In this document: piece after piece, positions 9,141 through 15,866 of the stretch | How positions within the stretch are numbered: the stretch's first letter is position 1 | Layout of the letters: the number at the start of each line of letters is the position of its first letter | NCBI RefSeq assembly: GCF_013087515.1 | Contig: NZ_JABFCN010000059.1 | Location: forward strand, 1 to 32,048 | Direction: 5' to 3' | DNA: 32,048 nt | Origin: Rhizobium sophorae | Lineage (GTDB): Bacteria > Pseudomonadota > Alphaproteobacteria > Rhizobiales > Rhizobiaceae | Program-made: the position numbers and the translations under genes | The notes under the pieces: generated by a model | Database searches by the model: none | Seen by the model: the letters and a program-made list of their open reading frames with translations, nothing else | What the model was told of the DNA's origin: nothing

Positions 9141-9635
9141 ATGCTTCGCGCAACACTTATTATCTTCCTCGTTGCACTTTCGCCAATCACGCCTATTGCC
9201 CAAACGATGCCGCCCAATCAGGTTGTTGGGACGTGGCGCATGATTTCGGCTCGGATCGATCCGGAAGGGAGGAATCTGCCTGCCTACGGCGAGAAGCCAA
9301 ACGGTATGCTCGTATTCACGCCCGACTTGCACTTCGTAGAAGTCTTGACGGATGCTAACACCCCTCGGTTCGCGTCAGATGCTCGAGGCGAAGGAACAGA
9401 TCATGAAAATCGAGAAGCAATGGCGCGCAGTATAGGTTTTTTCGGGACGTACACTGTCGACGAAAATGGCGCTTTCAGTGGAAATCAAGTTCAGGGCTCG
9501 ACCTTTCCCAATTGGGTCGGCAGCACACGGACGACGAAAGAACTCACGCTCACCGTTTCTGGTGACCGCATGAAGGAACAGTTCCAGCGTCCAGAGGGCA
9601 CGAAGATCATCATCGAGTGGGAGCGGGTAAGGTAG
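9141..9635 (+). CDS. Lipocalin-like domain protein, secreted
   Basis: A 164-residue protein with an N-terminal Sec-type signal (hydrophobic residues 3-17, cut after about IAQ/T). It then has the start of the lipocalin_5-type domain, VVGTWRMISARIDPEGR, with GMLVFTPDLHFVEVL and a GTYTVDENG strand, and it ends in WERVR. Proteins of this group bind small hydrophobic molecules or have unknown roles, and they commonly sit beside SDR, AKR and LysR genes in proteobacteria. ATG 9141 is preferred over ATG 9135 because its spacing of 7 bases from AAGGA is better. The domain is complete in length for this family. Confidence 0.75.
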   Translation: MLRATLIIFLVALSPITPIAQTMPPNQVVGTWRMISARIDPEGRNLPAYGEKPNGMLVFTPDLHFVEVLTDANTPRFASDARGEGTDHENREAMARSIGFFGTYTVDENGAFSGNQVQGSTFPNWVGSTRTTKELTLTVSGDRMKEQFQRPEGTKIIIEWERVR

Positions 9636-9909
9636 TTCAAACACCGGAGACCGATTGAAAAAGGCCGGTTCGTCACTAGCCCGTGCGAAGAGAGGCCTAA
9701 ATCTCATAAGCCGCTGGCATTCGAGTCCGCCCGTCAATCCACCGAGGCCCACCGCTTTGAGAATAACGAAACGGTCGCTTGCTGCCGTCGTGAATACGAT
9801 GATTGCATTATCGTTCATCATCCCAGTATCTGCGCGCTTGATATCTGGCGCGGGAGAAGTAGCGATCACTGCAACATCGCCCCTCTGGAAGCGATAAGGC
9901 ACTCCGTGC
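9636..9909. other. Stretch between the lipocalin-like gene and the LysR gene
   Basis: Two convergent genes end here. Both strands hold open frames of 80-180 codons, but neither gives a recognisable fold, so they are not called. No clear T-rich terminator hairpin was found. Confidence 0.35.
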
Positions 9910-10815
9910 CTATCCAACGACATCCCACTTGTAGCTTTTTACGTAGTCGAGAAATGCTCGCATAGCTGCGCTGGGAAGGCGGCGATTGGGGTAATATAGG
10001 TACCAGCTAGGTAGGGCTGCGCTCCAGTCGAGAAGAAGTTCAATGAGCCGGCCATCATTGACATGAGATCGTGCGTAGTCTTCTAACACATGCGCAATGC
10101 CTCGATCAGCGAGCGCGGCTTGAAGTTCGTTATGGGCCGAACTGAGGGTGAGGCGCCCCTCAGGGGTGACTTCTAGCGATTCAGATCCATTGGCAAATCG
10201 CCAAGAAACCAGGGTACCGCCGGGGAACCTGCGCTTTATGCACTCGTGGTGCACAAGATCATGCGGTGTCTGCGGCACACCTCTTTGCTCAATGTAGCTA
10301 GGGGACGCAACAATCGCATATCGCAGGGGCGGCCCAAATGGCACCGCAATCATGTCCTGAGCCAGTTGCTTGCCAAATCGGACACCGGCGTCGAAGCCCT
10401 CTCCGACGATGTCGATCACCGCTGCATCGCTGATGATCTCAAGCTTAACCTCATGATAGGTTTCCATGAAGTCGAAGGCTAGAGGACATAGTAGATGATC
10501 AACGGCAGGCGCAGGAGCATTAATGCGCAAAGTGCCGGACGGGTTGTCCCTCAATTCATCAATCTCAGCGATCGCAAGTTTGATGTCGGTAAGAGCTGGG
10601 GTAAGGCGGTCCAGCAGGCGTTGTCCGGCTTCGGTCGGAAACACACTCCTCGTGGTACGGTTGAGGAGCCGAATGCCGAGGGCCTCTTCAAGTGAATTTA
10701 TCGTCTGGCTCAACGCCGACGAAGAAACGCCACGCTCCAAGGCCGCAGCCCTAAAACCACCGCAACGTACAATCGCGGCGAAAACATCGAAGCTGTCCAG
10801 ACGCAGCGAATTCAT
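9910..10815 (-). CDS. LysR-family transcriptional regulator (CrgA-like substrate domain)
   Basis: A 301-residue LysR protein of standard length. Residues 1-62 hold the helix-turn-helix (FDVFAAIVRCGGFRAAALERGVSSSALSQ), followed by the linker helix and a type 2 periplasmic-binding fold of the CrgA-like branch (GFDAGVRFG, HHECIKRR, VTPEGRLTLSS). LysR proteins act as tetramers at divergent promoters and switch from repression to activation when a small molecule binds. It is divergent from the MBL-AKR-dioxygenase run, with 130 bp between the starts, so control of that run is the simplest reading. The inducer is unknown, perhaps an aromatic or quinone compound given the neighbours. Confidence 0.9.
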   Translation of the reverse strand: MNSLRLDSFDVFAAIVRCGGFRAAALERGVSSSALSQTINSLEEALGIRLLNRTTRSVFPTEAGQRLLDRLTPALTDIKLAIAEIDELRDNPSGTLRINAPAPAVDHLLCPLAFDFMETYHEVKLEIISDAAVIDIVGEGFDAGVRFGKQLAQDMIAVPFGPPLRYAIVASPSYIEQRGVPQTPHDLVHHECIKRRFPGGTLVSWRFANGSESLEVTPEGRLTLSSAHNELQAALADRGIAHVLEDYARSHVNDGRLIELLLDWSAALPSWYLYYPNRRLPSAAMRAFLDYVKSYKWDVVG

Positions 10816-10945
10816 TGCAAAGCTTACCTTATCAAGCTGATCTGATTTGCATCACTTATCAGCGCAGAACACTGATGTCATGTTCCTTAATATTGGGCTT
10901 TCGCAAGCATCGATGCGTCCGCAATCACTTTGAAAGGATACTCCC
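10816..10945. promoter_or_regulatory. Divergent LysR-controlled promoter region
   Basis: This gap lies between a LysR gene and the enzyme run it probably controls. Two dyads are visible: GCTGAT at 10836-10841 with ATCAGC at 10858-10863 (16 bases between), and TGCAAA near 10816-10821 with TTTGCA near 10846-10851. LysR operators are usually imperfect dyads with a T-N11-A core in such a gap. AAAGGA at about 10932-10937 is the ribosome binding site of the MBL gene. Confidence 0.4.
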
Positions 10946-11938
10946 ATGAACGCGTTCACGATCAACAGGCGTGCGGTGATGCTTTCTGCAGTCGTTGGTG
11001 CTTCGAGCATGCTCGTCCCCCGAGCCGGTGGTTTTGGCGGCGGTGCGAATGCGCAGGCCATATCCCCCTGAGTGGCAACGCCGGCCACTATCGTTTTCGT
11101 GTCGGGGAAATCGGTGCAACGGTCTTGAGCGACGGCGTGATTGGCGGTCCGCCGCGCGTCTACGCTAGCGATGCGCCAGAAGCGGAGCTCGATGAGGTTT
11201 TGCGCCGCGCGTTCCTCCCCACAGACCATATGACGCTCAACCTCAACACACTTCTAATCGAAACCGGTGGCCGGCGGATCCTCATCGAAGCTGGAGCCGG
11301 CGCCACGATGGGCCCGAACGGCGGTCGTATTTTCGAAAATTTGGCGGCCATTGGTTTGAACAGATGATATCGACGCGATCGTTATCTCCCATACTCATCC
11401 CGACCATGTCGGCAACCTCCGAACCGCGGATGGCGGCAAGGCTTTTCCGCGCGCTACGGCTTTCCTGCCGAAAGCGGACTGGGATTTCTTCGTTCGGACA
11501 GATCCGGACCTATCGTACATGCCGGTACCAGAGGAATTCCGTCTGCGTTTCGCCGCTGCCATCAAGAGCAGCCTCGAACCGGTCGCAAAGGATGTCGAAC
11601 TCTATGAGGCAGGGGCAGAGATCGTACCGGGGCTGACGACGATCGTCGCATCCGGCCACACGCCGGGCATGGCCACTTTCCTCGTCCACTCTGGAAACGA
11701 CCAGTTGTTGCTGACCGCGGATCTTGCGTATCACCCCGTCGTCAACGTTAACAATCCGTGGCGTCCAGGACCGGATCGCGACAAGGACACAGCCCTTGCG
11801 TCTCGTCGACGAATCTTCGACCGCGCAGCCGCTGATCGCATCCCGGTGCTTGGATTCCACTTTCCATTTCCGGGCCTCGGCCGGATACTCAAAACCGATG
11901 GCGGCTACGCCTGGGTCCCCGCAAGCTGGCAGTTTTAG
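10946..11938 (+). pseudogene. MBL-fold metallohydrolase with Tat leader, two frame breaks
   Basis: ATG 10946 opens a frame with a Tat-type leader (INRRAVMLSAVVG) that stops at 11069-11071 (TGA). Translation continues in a second frame from about 11060 (HIPLSGNAGHYRF) to a stop at 11365-11367, and then in a third frame from about 11366 to TAG 11936-11938. The third frame holds the zinc motif HTHPDH at 11390-11407, then ASGHTPGM, TADLAYH and GFHF, the later metal-ligand positions. Joined, the parts give a complete metallo-beta-lactamase-fold hydrolase of about 330 residues. At the second break the sequence fits a loss of two bases or a gain of one. The gene is broken as given; sequencing error is an alternative because everything else about the gene looks healthy. 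Confidence 0.75.
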
Positions 11939-11968
11939 CCCGATACTTGAGAAACCAGGAGACTTTAC

Positions 11969-13051
11969 ATGGACCAGTCCAAGATCAATCGACGCGGATT
12001 TCTCGGCACAGTCGGTGCAGCGGCAACTGGGATAGCGTTCGCCGCGAACGCGACAGCGCAGGCCCAAGATGCTGCTTCTACCGCGCTAGGCATGGTATCT
12101 AGCCCCGATGTCGTCACGCGCACTTTGCCACGCTCTGGTGAACGGGTGACGGTCCTCGGCCTTGGCACATTCCTGACCTTCGATCTAAAACCCGGCGACC
12201 GTCGCGACGATCTTAGAAAGGTGTTCGAAACGTATGTCGCCGCCGGCGGGCGCGTGATCGACACATCACCTCTCTACGGGTCGGCCGAGGTCACCGTCGG
12301 ACAGTTCATGGGAGAGTTTGCTGGATCGGGTGAACTCTTCCTTGCCAACAAGGTGTGGTCGACAGGAGAGTATCTCGGCGACGAAAGCCACGCGCAGGAA
12401 AGCTTCAGGCAGTCACGCCTGCGCACCTGGCGCAACACAATCAATCTCATGCAGTGCCACAGCATCACCAACGCGCCTGTCGTCATTCCGTTGATGAAGG
12501 ATTGGAAACAGAATGGTCTGATACGCCATGTCGGCGTAACTCATCACGAGTCGACAGCGCAGGACCAGCTAACGAGAATCGTGGAACGTGACGATGTCGA
12601 TTTTGTCCAAACGAATTATTCGATCTTCAATCGTGACGCCGAGCGCCGCCTGCTGCCCGCTGCCGCCGACAAGGGTGTAGGCGTGCTCATCAACCTGCCC
12701 CTTGAAAAGGCCCGGCTGATGACGGTGGTCGAAGGACACCGTCTCCCAGAGTTTGCGCAGGAATTTGCGGCAACGAGTTGGGCCCAGTTCTTTCTGAAAT
12801 GGGTCATTGCACATCCCGCCGTCACGACCGTCCTTTGCGGAACGTCAAATCCCGACCATATGAGAGATAACGCCCAGGCGATGATCGGCCCGCTTCCCGA
12901 TGAGCGGATGCGCAGGCGCATGGTCGCACACATGGAAACAATCCCAGGTTTTTCCTCGATCGGAGCCATGCCGTGGTATCCAGGCAAGGAAAAGATGTAC
13001 TCGGGTCTGATCCGGGAAGCGCAAGCGAATGCGGCGAAACGGTTGCAATAG
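11969..13051 (+). CDS. Aldo/keto reductase with Tat leader
   Basis: A 360-residue protein. The leader NRRGFLGTVGAAATG (8-22) has the twin arginine, a hydrophobic stretch and an Ala-rich end near residue 31. The aldo/keto reductase barrel follows with the complete catalytic tetrad: Asp98 (VIDTS), Tyr103 (PLYGSAE), Lys128 (ANKVW) and His164 (MQCHS). The family reduces aldehydes or ketones with NADPH, so an exported member would need cofactor loading before Tat transport. ATG 11969 is preceded by CAGGAG. It lies 30 bp after the MBL gene and 47 bp before the dioxygenase, so the three form one unit. The substrate is not predictable. Confidence 0.88.
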   Translation: MDQSKINRRGFLGTVGAAATGIAFAANATAQAQDAASTALGMVSSPDVVTRTLPRSGERVTVLGLGTFLTFDLKPGDRRDDLRKVFETYVAAGGRVIDTSPLYGSAEVTVGQFMGEFAGSGELFLANKVWSTGEYLGDESHAQESFRQSRLRTWRNTINLMQCHSITNAPVVIPLMKDWKQNGLIRHVGVTHHESTAQDQLTRIVERDDVDFVQTNYSIFNRDAERRLLPAAADKGVGVLINLPLEKARLMTVVEGHRLPEFAQEFAATSWAQFFLKWVIAHPAVTTVLCGTSNPDHMRDNAQAMIGPLPDERMRRRMVAHMETIPGFSSIGAMPWYPGKEKMYSGLIREAQANAAKRLQ

Positions 13052-13098
13052 GCCAACCGCTAACACGCCACCCATCACACCACACCAGGGAAAACATC

Positions 13099-13683
13099 AT
13101 GCGATCGAGCCGGCGGTCCCTTCTGGCAACGTTTTTGTCGCTGCCATTTATCGACGCGATGCATAGCGCCGCTTCCGCGCAAGGGATGCAGCAACTGCCC
13201 CTCACGGCGGCCTGCGATGATCGAGAGGCCGCAACCCTTGAGCGGGAGGCCGGCCCGTTCTTCAAACCGAGCTCGCCACTCAGTCGTGACCTCTTCTTAG
13301 ACTCGCCTGGAGGCGCACAAATAACGGTCGCAGGTTTCGTCCTGGATAATCGCTGCCGGCCCCTGCCCGGCAGCTTTGTCGAAATCTGGCACGCAGACGA
13401 ACATGGCGAATACGACCAGGAGAGTTTTCGCTTGCGCGGACACCAGTTCACTGACGCGCGAGGACGGTGGTGGTTCCATACAATCGTGCCTGCGCTCTAC
13501 CCCGGTCGAACCCGCCATTTTCACTTCAAAGTTCAACGCTCGGGTGGAAGTGTTCTCACGACCCAATTGTTTTTTCCGAATGAGGCAAGAAACGCTACAG
13601 ACCGCATCTTCCACGAGACCCTGCTTATGGAGATGAAGAATACGAACGAGGGCATGTTTGGACAGTTCAACTTCGTGATCTGA
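13099..13683 (+). CDS. Intradiol ring-cleavage dioxygenase-like protein with Tat leader
   Basis: A 194-residue protein with a twin-arginine leader (SSRRSLLATFLSLP, cut after about ASA at 25-27). The dioxygenase_C fold of protocatechuate 3,4-dioxygenase and catechol 1,2-dioxygenase follows. The four non-haem ferric iron ligands can be placed at Tyr105 (GEYDQ), Tyr134 (ALYPGR), His140 and His142 (RHFHFK). Such enzymes split catechol-type rings between the hydroxyls. It is shorter than the cytoplasmic enzymes, as is usual for the exported single-domain group. ATG 13099 is taken because it begins the leader; the upstream in-frame extension overlaps the AKR gene. It is the last gene of the LysR-linked unit. 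Confidence 0.85.
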   Translation: MRSSRRSLLATFLSLPFIDAMHSAASAQGMQQLPLTAACDDREAATLEREAGPFFKPSSPLSRDLFLDSPGGAQITVAGFVLDNRCRPLPGSFVEIWHADEHGEYDQESFRLRGHQFTDARGRWWFHTIVPALYPGRTRHFHFKVQRSGGSVLTTQLFFPNEARNATDRIFHETLLMEMKNTNEGMFGQFNFVI

Positions 13684-13736
13684 TTCATCCGCGGACGGCC
13701 ACACATCGCACGTCAGTGTTCGGGGCGCATAAGCCC

Positions 13737-13758
13737 AGCTCTTCTTTTGGAAGAGGCT
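13737..13758 (+). terminator. Possible terminator after the dioxygenase gene
   Basis: The stem AGCTCTTC pairs with GAAGAGGCT (one bulged G) around a TTTTG loop, followed by a short T run. It is placed 54 bp after the stop at 13683. The stem is short and the T run is poor, so this is a weak candidate. Confidence 0.3.
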
Positions 13759-14032
13759 TTGAGCAAACTAGCGCGATGAACGGTCAATAAGGCGGATAGG
13801 TCTTTTAGACTTCCCGTCACTGTGACGGCGTTCGAAACTGCTTATGGCATCTTTGTTATGGTCACGACCGGGACACCGCTTCGAGGATCGTCGCGCACTT
13901 GGGTCACCTGTCATCCTCAGGCCGAGAAGCTCTGAAGAGAAAGAGGCGTCAGCAGCATACAAGGTTTTTTGTTGGCCGCGTCTGTGAACTGGATGCGTGT
14001 CGGTAGCATCAGACAGCTTGTCGGAGCCATCA
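13759..14032. other. Stretch without a recognised gene
   Basis: No frame here resembles a known family. It leads into the right inverted repeat of the IS3 remnant that starts near 14033. Confidence 0.4.
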
Positions 14033-14103
14033 TGACCTTGCCCCCAAGTTTATCCAATTTTGGGTTCGCTCGAGCGGTTTTTGGTTGCTGCATTATGGCG
14101 GTA

Positions 14104-14157
14104 GCGGCGAGTTGCGGTGCGGAGCCATTTCAGCTGCGCAGCACCGCAACTCGCCGC
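14104..14157. repeat. 17-bp perfect inverted repeat at the end of the transposase gene
   Basis: The arm 14104-14120 (GCGGCGAGTTGCGGTGC) is perfectly complementary to 14141-14157 with a 20-base loop. It spans the transposase stop codon. It may act as a terminator-like or read-through-protecting hairpin of the IS. Confidence 0.7.
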
Positions 14158-14461
14158 GGATTGATGGTCTGAGCGAACTCAGCAGGTGTCAACCAGCCGA
14201 GGCCAGAATGCGGTCGATGATCGTTGTAATCGCTTCGCCTGTTTGAAAGCGCTGATCGAGCGTGGGTCAGTGACGAGAAGAGCGCTTCATTCAAGAACTC
14301 ATCTCGCAGCCGCCCATTGAAGCTTTCGATGATGGCGTTCTGGATCGGTTTGCCAGGCGACATGTAATGCCAATCGACCTTGGTCCGGTCCGTCCATTGC
14401 AGGATCGCATTGCTGGTGAACTCGCTGCCGTTGTCACTGACGATCATCCTGGGTTTGCCGC
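14130..14461 (-). pseudogene. IS3-family transposase OrfB, C-terminal fragment
   Basis: About 110 residues of the rve (DDE) integrase core. The part retained begins at GKPRMIVSDNGSEF, which carries the second catalytic Asp, and continues to IIESFNGRLRDEFLNE, which carries the catalytic Glu. The tail SDYNDHRPHSGLGWLTPAEFA is typical of IS3-group transposases. The first catalytic Asp and everything before it is missing, because the coding sequence is cut at about 14460. The protein cannot be active. The end of the gene overlaps one arm of a 17-bp inverted repeat. Confidence 0.85.
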
Positions 14462-14650
14462 TTGAACGTCGCCTTCACCCGCGCCCAGCGGCGATTCTAT
14501 ATCGTCGGCGATCGCAACCTCTGGGAAGGCCTGCCTTACTTCAGAGAGACGGCCGGCGCCTTGGACACAATGCAGGCAGCGGACTTCCTGGCCAGAACGG
14601 ATTGGGCTGAGGAACGGATCTGCGCGATGAGGCCTTGGCTTAATTCCTTC
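14459..14650 (+). pseudogene. C-terminal fragment of a superfamily 1 helicase
   Basis: The frame starting at the IS junction gives RLNVAFTRAQRRFYIVGD and NLWEGLPYF. This is the last motif of the AAA_12 / UvrD_C_2-type domain of SF1 helicases (the LNVAxTRAK-RRxxVxGD motif). Such helicases usually exceed 700 residues, so nearly all of the gene is missing. It joins the IS fragment with no spacer, so one deletion or recombination probably removed the 5' parts of both. The frame stays open past 14650 into the terminator hairpin, so the original stop is not certain. Confidence 0.6.
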
Positions 14651-14659
14651 GGGAATCAA

Positions 14660-14684
14660 AAAAGCCCACACGAGGTGGGCTTTT
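14660..14684. terminator. Intrinsic terminator hairpin
   Basis: AAAAGCCCAC, loop ACGAG, then GTGGGCTTTT: a 10-bp stem flanked by A and T runs, so it could work in both directions, best on the minus strand where six T follow. It lies just after the helicase fragment. Confidence 0.7.
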
Positions 14685-14716
14685 GGTGTTTGTGTCTATG
14701 GTGGTCTATTTTGAAT

Positions 14717-14730
14717 TTGGTTGCGGGGGC
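14717..14730 (+). repeat. 14-bp direct repeat of the tRNA-fMet 3' end (possible attachment site)
   Basis: TTGGTTGCGGGGGC here is identical to 31991-32004, where it covers the CCA and acceptor strand of the initiator tRNA (minus strand). Both copies have the same orientation and they flank the nuo cluster. See the matching finding. Confidence 0.5.
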
Positions 14731-14755
14731 CCGAAGCCACAGAGACTTGTAACTT

Positions 14756-15059
14756 CGGCGGAACAGCCGGTGTTATTTGGAAGAAATTTCCCACTACGCC
14801 GTAACAAAACGTCGGTACCGACCGGCTCAAGCCATTTGCCTATGGAACAATAAAATCGGTACGGCGCTATCGAAAGCGCGCGCTTCGCAAGCGACCTTCG
14901 CCACATCCGGACCGACCCGGTCTTGCTCCGCCAATGACAATAATCTTGTGAAAAATCCGATTTTAGGGCACAATTTGTGAACGCATCGGAAGTTGCGGCG
15001 CAATCTCAAATCCGGCCGTCTCGCGCCGGGTAGCAGTTCGCGTCGGAGGGTCGGCGTCG
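14756..15059. other. Leader region of the nuo cluster
   Basis: There is no coding frame of interest. The region should hold the main promoter of the plus-strand nuo genes; a candidate is listed separately. The ribosome binding site GGAGGG lies at about 15044-15049. Confidence 0.45.
14946..14974 (+). promoter_or_regulatory. Candidate sigma-70-like promoter of the nuo operon
   Basis: TTGTGA at 14946-14951 and CACAAT at 14969-14974 are separated by 17 bases. Each matches the consensus at four of six positions. Transcription would start near 14981, giving a leader of about 80 bases to nuoJ. This is read by eye only. Confidence 0.25.
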
Positions 15060-15560
15060 ATGGATCAGGGGTTCTTTCTTCTGTTCGCTACGGTGTCCGT
15101 GATCACCGCCTTGACGCTGGTCATGGCGCGCAATCCGGTTCACAGCGCATTGGCGTTGATGGCGTGCTTCCTGCAGATATCGGCAATCTTCGTCTTGCTC
15201 GAGGCGCCGCTGCTCGCGGTCATCCAGATCTTTGTCTATGTCGGCGCGATTATGGTCCTGTTCGTCTTCGTGATCATGATGATCGATGTGCGCGAAGCGG
15301 TCTTGCAACGGTTCTTGCCGGGCGGCAACATGGCGGCTCTGGTGTTGCTCGTCCTGCTTGGGATCGAGATGGTTGCGCTGGTGCTCTGGAGCGGCCGCTT
15401 TTCGCTCACGCAGCCCGTCACCGTGCGCGGTGGCGATCAGGTCAGGCAGCTCAGCACAACGCTGTTCGCCGACTATCTCCTGCCGTTTGAAGTTGCGTCC
15501 GTCATCCTGCTGGCCGCCCTGATCGGGGCCATCGTGCTGGCGCAGAAGGAACAGGGATGA
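15060..15560 (+). CDS. nuoJ: NADH-quinone oxidoreductase subunit J
   Basis: A 166-residue membrane subunit of complex I with five hydrophobic segments. The segments VMARNPVHSALALMACFLQ and the pi-bulge region IFVYVGAIMVLFVFVIMM mark it as NuoJ (ND6), whose third helix links the quinone chamber to the pumps. ATG 15060 has GGAGGG upstream. It is the first gene of the plus-strand nuo unit, and its stop overlaps the nuoK start by four bases (ATGA), which shows translational coupling. In the usual bacterial order J follows I; here I and H lie at the other end of the cluster on the other strand. Confidence 0.95.
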   Translation: MDQGFFLLFATVSVITALTLVMARNPVHSALALMACFLQISAIFVLLEAPLLAVIQIFVYVGAIMVLFVFVIMMIDVREAVLQRFLPGGNMAALVLLVLLGIEMVALVLWSGRFSLTQPVTVRGGDQVRQLSTTLFADYLLPFEVASVILLAALIGAIVLAQKEQG

Positions 15561-15862
15561 TGGTTCCGCTCTCGTGGTACATTCTACTCGGAGTGGTCCT
15601 GTTCGTGATCGGAGCAGCGGGCGTGCTGGTCAGGCGCAATATCCTGGTCGTGCTGATGTCGCTGGAGCTGCTGCTCAACTCGGTCAACATCAATTTCATC
15701 GCTTTCGGGCGTTACTACGGCGATTTCCGCGGGCAGATTTTCGCGATCTTTGTCATCGCAATCACCGCGGCGGAAGTTGCCGTCGCCCTCGGTATCCTGG
15801 TCGCCCTCGTGAGGAACAAATCCACCCTCAAGGTCGACGAAGTGACCATGATGAAAGGATAG
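15557..15862 (+). CDS. nuoK: NADH-quinone oxidoreductase subunit K
   Basis: A 101-residue subunit with three transmembrane helices, the ND4L homologue. The two conserved membrane glutamates that form part of the proton pathway are visible at residues 37 (MSLELLLNSVN) and 73 (ITAAEVAVALG). Length and ends are normal. It starts with ATGATG; the first ATG overlaps the nuoJ stop, and the second (15560) would shorten it by one residue. The next gene starts 4 bp after its stop. Confidence 0.95.
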   Translation: MMVPLSWYILLGVVLFVIGAAGVLVRRNILVVLMSLELLLNSVNINFIAFGRYYGDFRGQIFAIFVIAITAAEVAVALGILVALVRNKSTLKVDEVTMMKG

Positions 15863-15866
15863 AGGC

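Larger units (their letters stand above)
14033..14461 (-). mobile_element. IS3-family insertion sequence remnant (right end)
   Basis: The remnant covers the 3' part of an IS3-family element. The outer end is probably near 14033, where TGACCTTGCCCCCAAG on the plus strand looks like a terminal inverted repeat. The inner end is cut sharply at about 14460, inside the transposase and directly against helicase coding sequence. The left end and orfA are absent. Confidence 0.6.

Noticed and set aside
9375..9923. Minus-strand frame of 182 codons between the lipocalin-like and LysR genes
   Set aside because: Half of it is antisense to the lipocalin-like gene and the free part has no clear fold or ribosome binding site.
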